From: Rostratula benghalensis
Lineage: Eukaryota > Chordata > Aves > Charadriiformes > Rostratulidae
NCBI GenBank assembly: GCA_013399305.1
Contig: VXAI01000021.1
Span: 3,651,700-3,715,699 of the forward strand
Direction of reading: 5' to 3'
Length of the DNA stretch: 64,000 bases
Below the pieces are notes generated by a model. It saw only the letters and a program-made list of their open reading frames with translations. It did no database searches and had not been told where the DNA came from. Position numbers and translations under genes: made by a program. How positions within the stretch are numbered: the first letter of the stretch is position 1; every line of letters begins with the position of its first letter. This document shows, piece after piece, positions 59,676 through 64,000 of this stretch.

Positions 59676-62080
59676 GAGAGAACATTGTTACTGTAAAGCA
59701 ACACAGAAGTGTTGACACCTGCTAATGATAGCAGTGAATCTTGCTGTTGTGATGAAAATTATTTCTAGAAATAACTGAGGCTGTGATTCAAGACTGACAG
59801 GACTTTTAGAGGAAATGCTACATGGGTTTATGGAGGAAACACTAGGACAACATGTATCTGCTGAACTGGGAATGTATTTTTCTATACCCTGGAGAAACCT
59901 GACTTTTACGGTGGCAGCGAAAGGATTGAGATTGTAGTCAGTTAGGCCACATCCCAAGAATATGATTCAGCGTATGCACAAGTTCAAATAAAGCAAATGG
60001 GACTAGGCCTATGCATAAATGTTTTGAGAAAAGCAACATTAGAGGGGATCTGGGAAGAAGATAGTTATTTATGCAACAAATAGAATTGCTGTTTTGGATA
60101 GCCTTCAGCTTTGGTCAAGTATAATAAGGAAAATCTAACGGCACTTAGACTTGGCATGATATGAAGTATTGCGATACCTCTGTATGAAGTAGTATAAATG
60201 AAACCAATCTATGCAGCTTGCTCTCTTGAGCCACAAATATAGTTTATGAATAAATATTTATTCAATCATTTGTGGAAAAAGATGCTCACAAAACTACATT
60301 CATCGGTGAAGGATATGGTTAGTTCTTCTCTCAATATGGAAATGTGTTCAATTTGTACTAACCATTCCTCTTTACAAATGTTCATGTTTTGCTATTATAT
60401 TTGCAGTTTCCTTTATATACAAGTCAGCATCTTTTTAATGAGCATTGTCAGTCGTTTTTAAAGTAAATATTGTTATAAAATAAACAATTTTTTTTTAAAA
60501 AAATGTATTACCACGGAAAAATAGTTCTGAGAAGGTAATGTAAAAAGTGATTACTAAACTGAGAGTAGGTACTTTGTTGTAACTCTTCCTGGCTTTGCCA
60601 CTGCATGTTTTCTTCAAGCAATTAGTAAGGCTTTCTTTGCCTCATTTTTTTCATCTATAAATGGAAATAGTAATGTACCAGTTAATACAAACAGTACCTC
60701 TTTATACCTCAATATGGAGTACAATTTCCAGTTAAAGCAATGGAATAAATACAATGGTGGACTTCTTTGTGTGTACCATGCTAATTGACAACCTCTAAAT
60801 GTTGTTTAATTCATGTTCATGTAGTATTATGAAGTTACAAATGGCTTTAGTAATTATATTATGGACTGCTGATCTGAGTGCTGCTTTTCCTGATTGACAA
60901 GGGCAAAAAGCTGTGGTAAACAAAACTGACACTTTGAAAACAATGTTTGTATTCAGGTCAATCAAGTAAGTATGTAAACTTTAATGAGAAGTAGGGACTG
61001 TTTTTATCACACAACTGTACACTGAGTTTTGCAGATAAAGTTATTAACACGGTTGATACACTTTACATTATTGTGAGCAGGAGAGCTGCAACATGGTTTA
61101 GCAGCCTTACAATGAAGCCAAAGAACTGACTATATAAAATGACTGTACAGAATGAACCAGAGTCTAGTCTTTTATAGGTATTCTCTGCAGCTCAGGGTTT
61201 GATGACATTGGCATGAATATCTGGAGAACCTAACACTGTGGCTGACTGTTCTTGTTCTCTGATTAAAGATCTTATTTTAGTATTTAGCACTATATATCTG
61301 GGAACATACACAAACCTAAAGTTCACATAAGCTGAAAAGAAAGTGGAGGATGTATAACTGATTGATTTAGACCTGATTTAGATTTAGATGTCCTCACATA
61401 CTGAAAACAGGATTAAAGTATACATTCTATAGTAATACAGGTTTAGATCTTATTAAATCTATTGTACCTCTCTGAACTTGCAAATATTCTGTAGGTAGTA
61501 CACATTAGTTCAACACATACAGACTCTTACTATTCAGTAATATATATAGTGTCATAAATTTTCACTGCACTCTATGGACTAATAGGACAGGTTATTACTT
61601 CAAGTATCTTTCGATTTCAAGGCTTGATTTTTGCAAATACTTATTCATGTGAGGTGACCATGGAAAAGGATCTAAGCAGGATCAGGACCTGAGGCTGACT
61701 CTATGGGAGCTCTGGGGGGTTGGTGTAGAAGACAAAAGGGTGCATATATAAGGAGTTTTGAAAAAATTAAGTTCTAAGCAGAATTTTAAAAATGCTAATG
61801 AGAAGTGTATACCTTTTTCATTTTGTGCTATAATATTTGTTTTTATAATGTGTTTGATCTGTACTCCAAAGGGAAGGAGTGCAGATCAGTACTTGGAAAA
61901 CTGATCTTTGAAACTGTGTGTATGGGCATAGAGCGAGATCAGCTGAATACTGTTATAGGCCTACACCAAAGCTATTTCAACCAGGGGCTATAATAACTTT
62001 TTCCTCAAATTTTTGAAAGGTTTGTCATAGATGCATTCTGCTGTAACTTGTAATTACTCGGGTAATCCAGTTCAGACAAC

Positions 62081-62105
62081 TTTTTTTTTTTTTTTTTTTT
62101 TTTTT
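62081..62105 (+). repeat. poly-T tract
   Basis: 25 consecutive T. Confidence 0.95.
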
Positions 62106-64000
62106 GTCTTATTTGGCTAGTTTTGTTCAGGAGAAAACAGGATTGATGATGCACACAAAAGTAAGTTTCATGGAAAATGTGACATTTATGCTTTTGTGTT
62201 ATGCCCACAGAGTAATTGTCCTAACTAAAGGTTACTTTTTTCAAGTATGTGGTCTTAACACAGTTTAATTTATTTAATTGTTCTTCTCAGGTAGGTTTAT
62301 CCAGTAGTAAATTGCAATAGTTATTTAAAGTTACAGATGGCAAAATAAATGTCCTCTATTAACACAGCATTTTAAAAAAATTTTGCTTGTACATCAGCCG
62401 TTAGATACCTGTTTATTAGCAGTTCAGTTTTTGTGTAAACATTTGATTGTGACTTGACTACAAAGTGGAAACACTGACATTTCATGGGAGAAAAAAAAGC
62501 CCTGAAATGAATGGTGTTAAAACCCATGAAAATTTGGTGTCTTCTGAGAGCAGCTCTTCAGTGAAAGGCTTGTATTGAAAATATGGTGAAAAGAATATAA
62601 TTGCATTTAAGACTAAAATCAAGTTTATTTAAGAATAGCAGCAAATTTTTTCAAAGATGGTTTAAAAACAAAAATAAGAACACTTAGGGGATTCACACAT
62701 GTGCACATATTATAACACAGCAAAACTAAGATTGCAAGTAGGTAAACTTTATATTTTCAAACACTTATTCCATTCAGCACATTGTCAGGGAGTATACTTT
62801 TCTTCAAATGCAATATTTAATATCTTTTTGCTCAATCTTATTTTTAAGGCAATTTTTCTCCTGGTTTGATTGTTTAATTTGCAATGGCTCTATTTAAAAC
62901 TTAGAGAGTACGTTTATTTACACCATGGAGCACCTGACCAAATAGATTTGTTCTTCATGTTTGTACCAGCTTTTTTAAAAGGAGAAAACTATTAAATTGC
63001 GAATATTTACATGATTAAAAAGAAGACACACCTTATTCGGAAAAAGTGAAGACATTGGCTTTGGCACCCGCCTTCATGGGTTTAATTTATGATATCTTAT
63101 GTTTTACTGAATTCCAGTTATATATTGGGAAAATACAGTGTCTATACTTTATAGAAAAGCAATATACTGAACGCAATTAAAAAGTTGGTCTCCATTTTTT
63201 CTCTTTGTAAGATATAATTGTTCATCAGCATTTTGATCAAAGAGGTGTTTATCAGTTTATCACCTACCTCTTTCTACGAAGAGCTGATTCTTTCAAAATT
63301 CCTATTAAGAAAGGAAAGTGATGCCTTGTTAGAAGCTCTGTTTGCTGCAACATCCATACTTTTTTGGCATGTGTATACTGGAGGTCTTAGAAGTCTTTAT
63401 CCTCTTCTGGCTTCTGCTACTGCTACCTTCCTGCTAACGTTAGTAATGCACCATGTAAAATGATGTAGTTGCACAGTGAAGTGCCTCTTCAACAGTCCAA
63501 AACTCTATTTCCCTGGGATAATTTTATAAATGGTGATTATAAAATCTACTTCTACTGGAACACTGTCTTACTGTTTTTGTGAGATGCTTTCACTACAGTA
63601 GTACACAAATTTTCTAAAAAGAAACAAAAATTCCAGTATGCAACAAACGGTTGGTACAAATGAATACAAAACATCTACCTTGAAGAGCTTTCTTGTCTGG
63701 GAAAGCTTCTGTAAATATACATATTTTAGGTGTACTTAAGAGAGAAACAGTTGAGTAGAAACAAAATGGAGAGTTGGAAAGAGCATTTCCCTACACTTGA
63801 GTAATACGTGGTGCATAGATACCCAAACACATTTGCCAGTGTGGGTCTAATAGAGATATAATTGCATCCATCCAGAGCTTTGTAGCTGTAGGCAAAGGTA
63901 GGAAGGTGTGGAAAAAGGCCTGAAGGAGAGAGAAAGGTGCCTGGGACATTGATCTCCTGAGAACTGAACAAAAGTCCAATCAAAAGTAGAAAAAGTTCTG

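Larger units (their letters stand above)
57467..64000. other. AT-rich noncoding stretch
   Basis: No gene was recognised. It contains an (AAT)n repeat, a poly-T run, a weak exon candidate at 59329-59399, and a compact unique block at about 57925-58080. The open frame at 63218-63463 (81 codons) has no family features. Confidence 0.6.

Noticed and set aside
63218..63463. 81-codon plus-strand open frame
   Set aside because: Looks hydrophobic but has no recognisable family, and is within the length expected by chance in a 64-kb window.

Overview
This window looks like vertebrate nuclear DNA, most likely from a bird. The firmest evidence is four CR1-type LINE fragments. Two carry recognisable remnants of the reverse-transcriptase ORF C-terminus, and three show the ATTCTRTG-like 3' tail typical of avian CR1. 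There are no Alu, B1 or L1 elements. Degenerate copies of amniote-type palindromic repeats, many homopolymer and microsatellite tracts, and two assembly ambiguities (one N at 4168, 25 Ns at 19650-19674) fit a draft bird assembly. I could not identify the species, chromosome or neighbouring gene.

Layout. Positions 1-9820 are relatively GC-rich, free of recognisable interspersed repeats, and dotted with CpG-rich patches (about 240-480, 4530-4950, 7420-7530 and 9190-9720) and long pyrimidine tracts. This is the texture expected around the promoter and 5' noncoding exons of a developmental-type vertebrate gene. Several paired splice-like signals fall here: 1145-1205, 2030-2170, 5827-5901, 7357-7580 and 9145-9277. 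A strong donor on the minus strand at 213 and another on the plus strand at 534 flank the first CpG-rich patch, so it could be a bidirectional promoter. None of these candidate exons encodes a protein I recognise.

From about 9820 to 64000 the sequence is AT-rich, with sparse genes or none, like a long intron or gene desert. It contains CR1 fragments at 26973-27804 (+), 31071-31130 (-), 46655-46833 (+) and 56934-57466 (-); a 12-bp pyrimidine minisatellite interrupted by the assembly gap at 19555-19748; short tandem repeats; a hairpin with 13-bp perfect arms at 55017-55057; and old palindromic repeat copies at 14400, 22401, 37997 and 48079. A few weak exon candidates occur (17042-17124, 51077-51118, 59329-59399).

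No intact protein-coding gene, structural RNA gene, CRISPR array or complete mobile element could be supported. Almost all longer open frames are products of GC-rich or simple-repeat composition. I found no convincing new biological system. The items most worth testing are the possible divergent promoter with several noncoding exons in the first 10 kb, and a 42-nt in-frame microexon candidate at 51077-51118.
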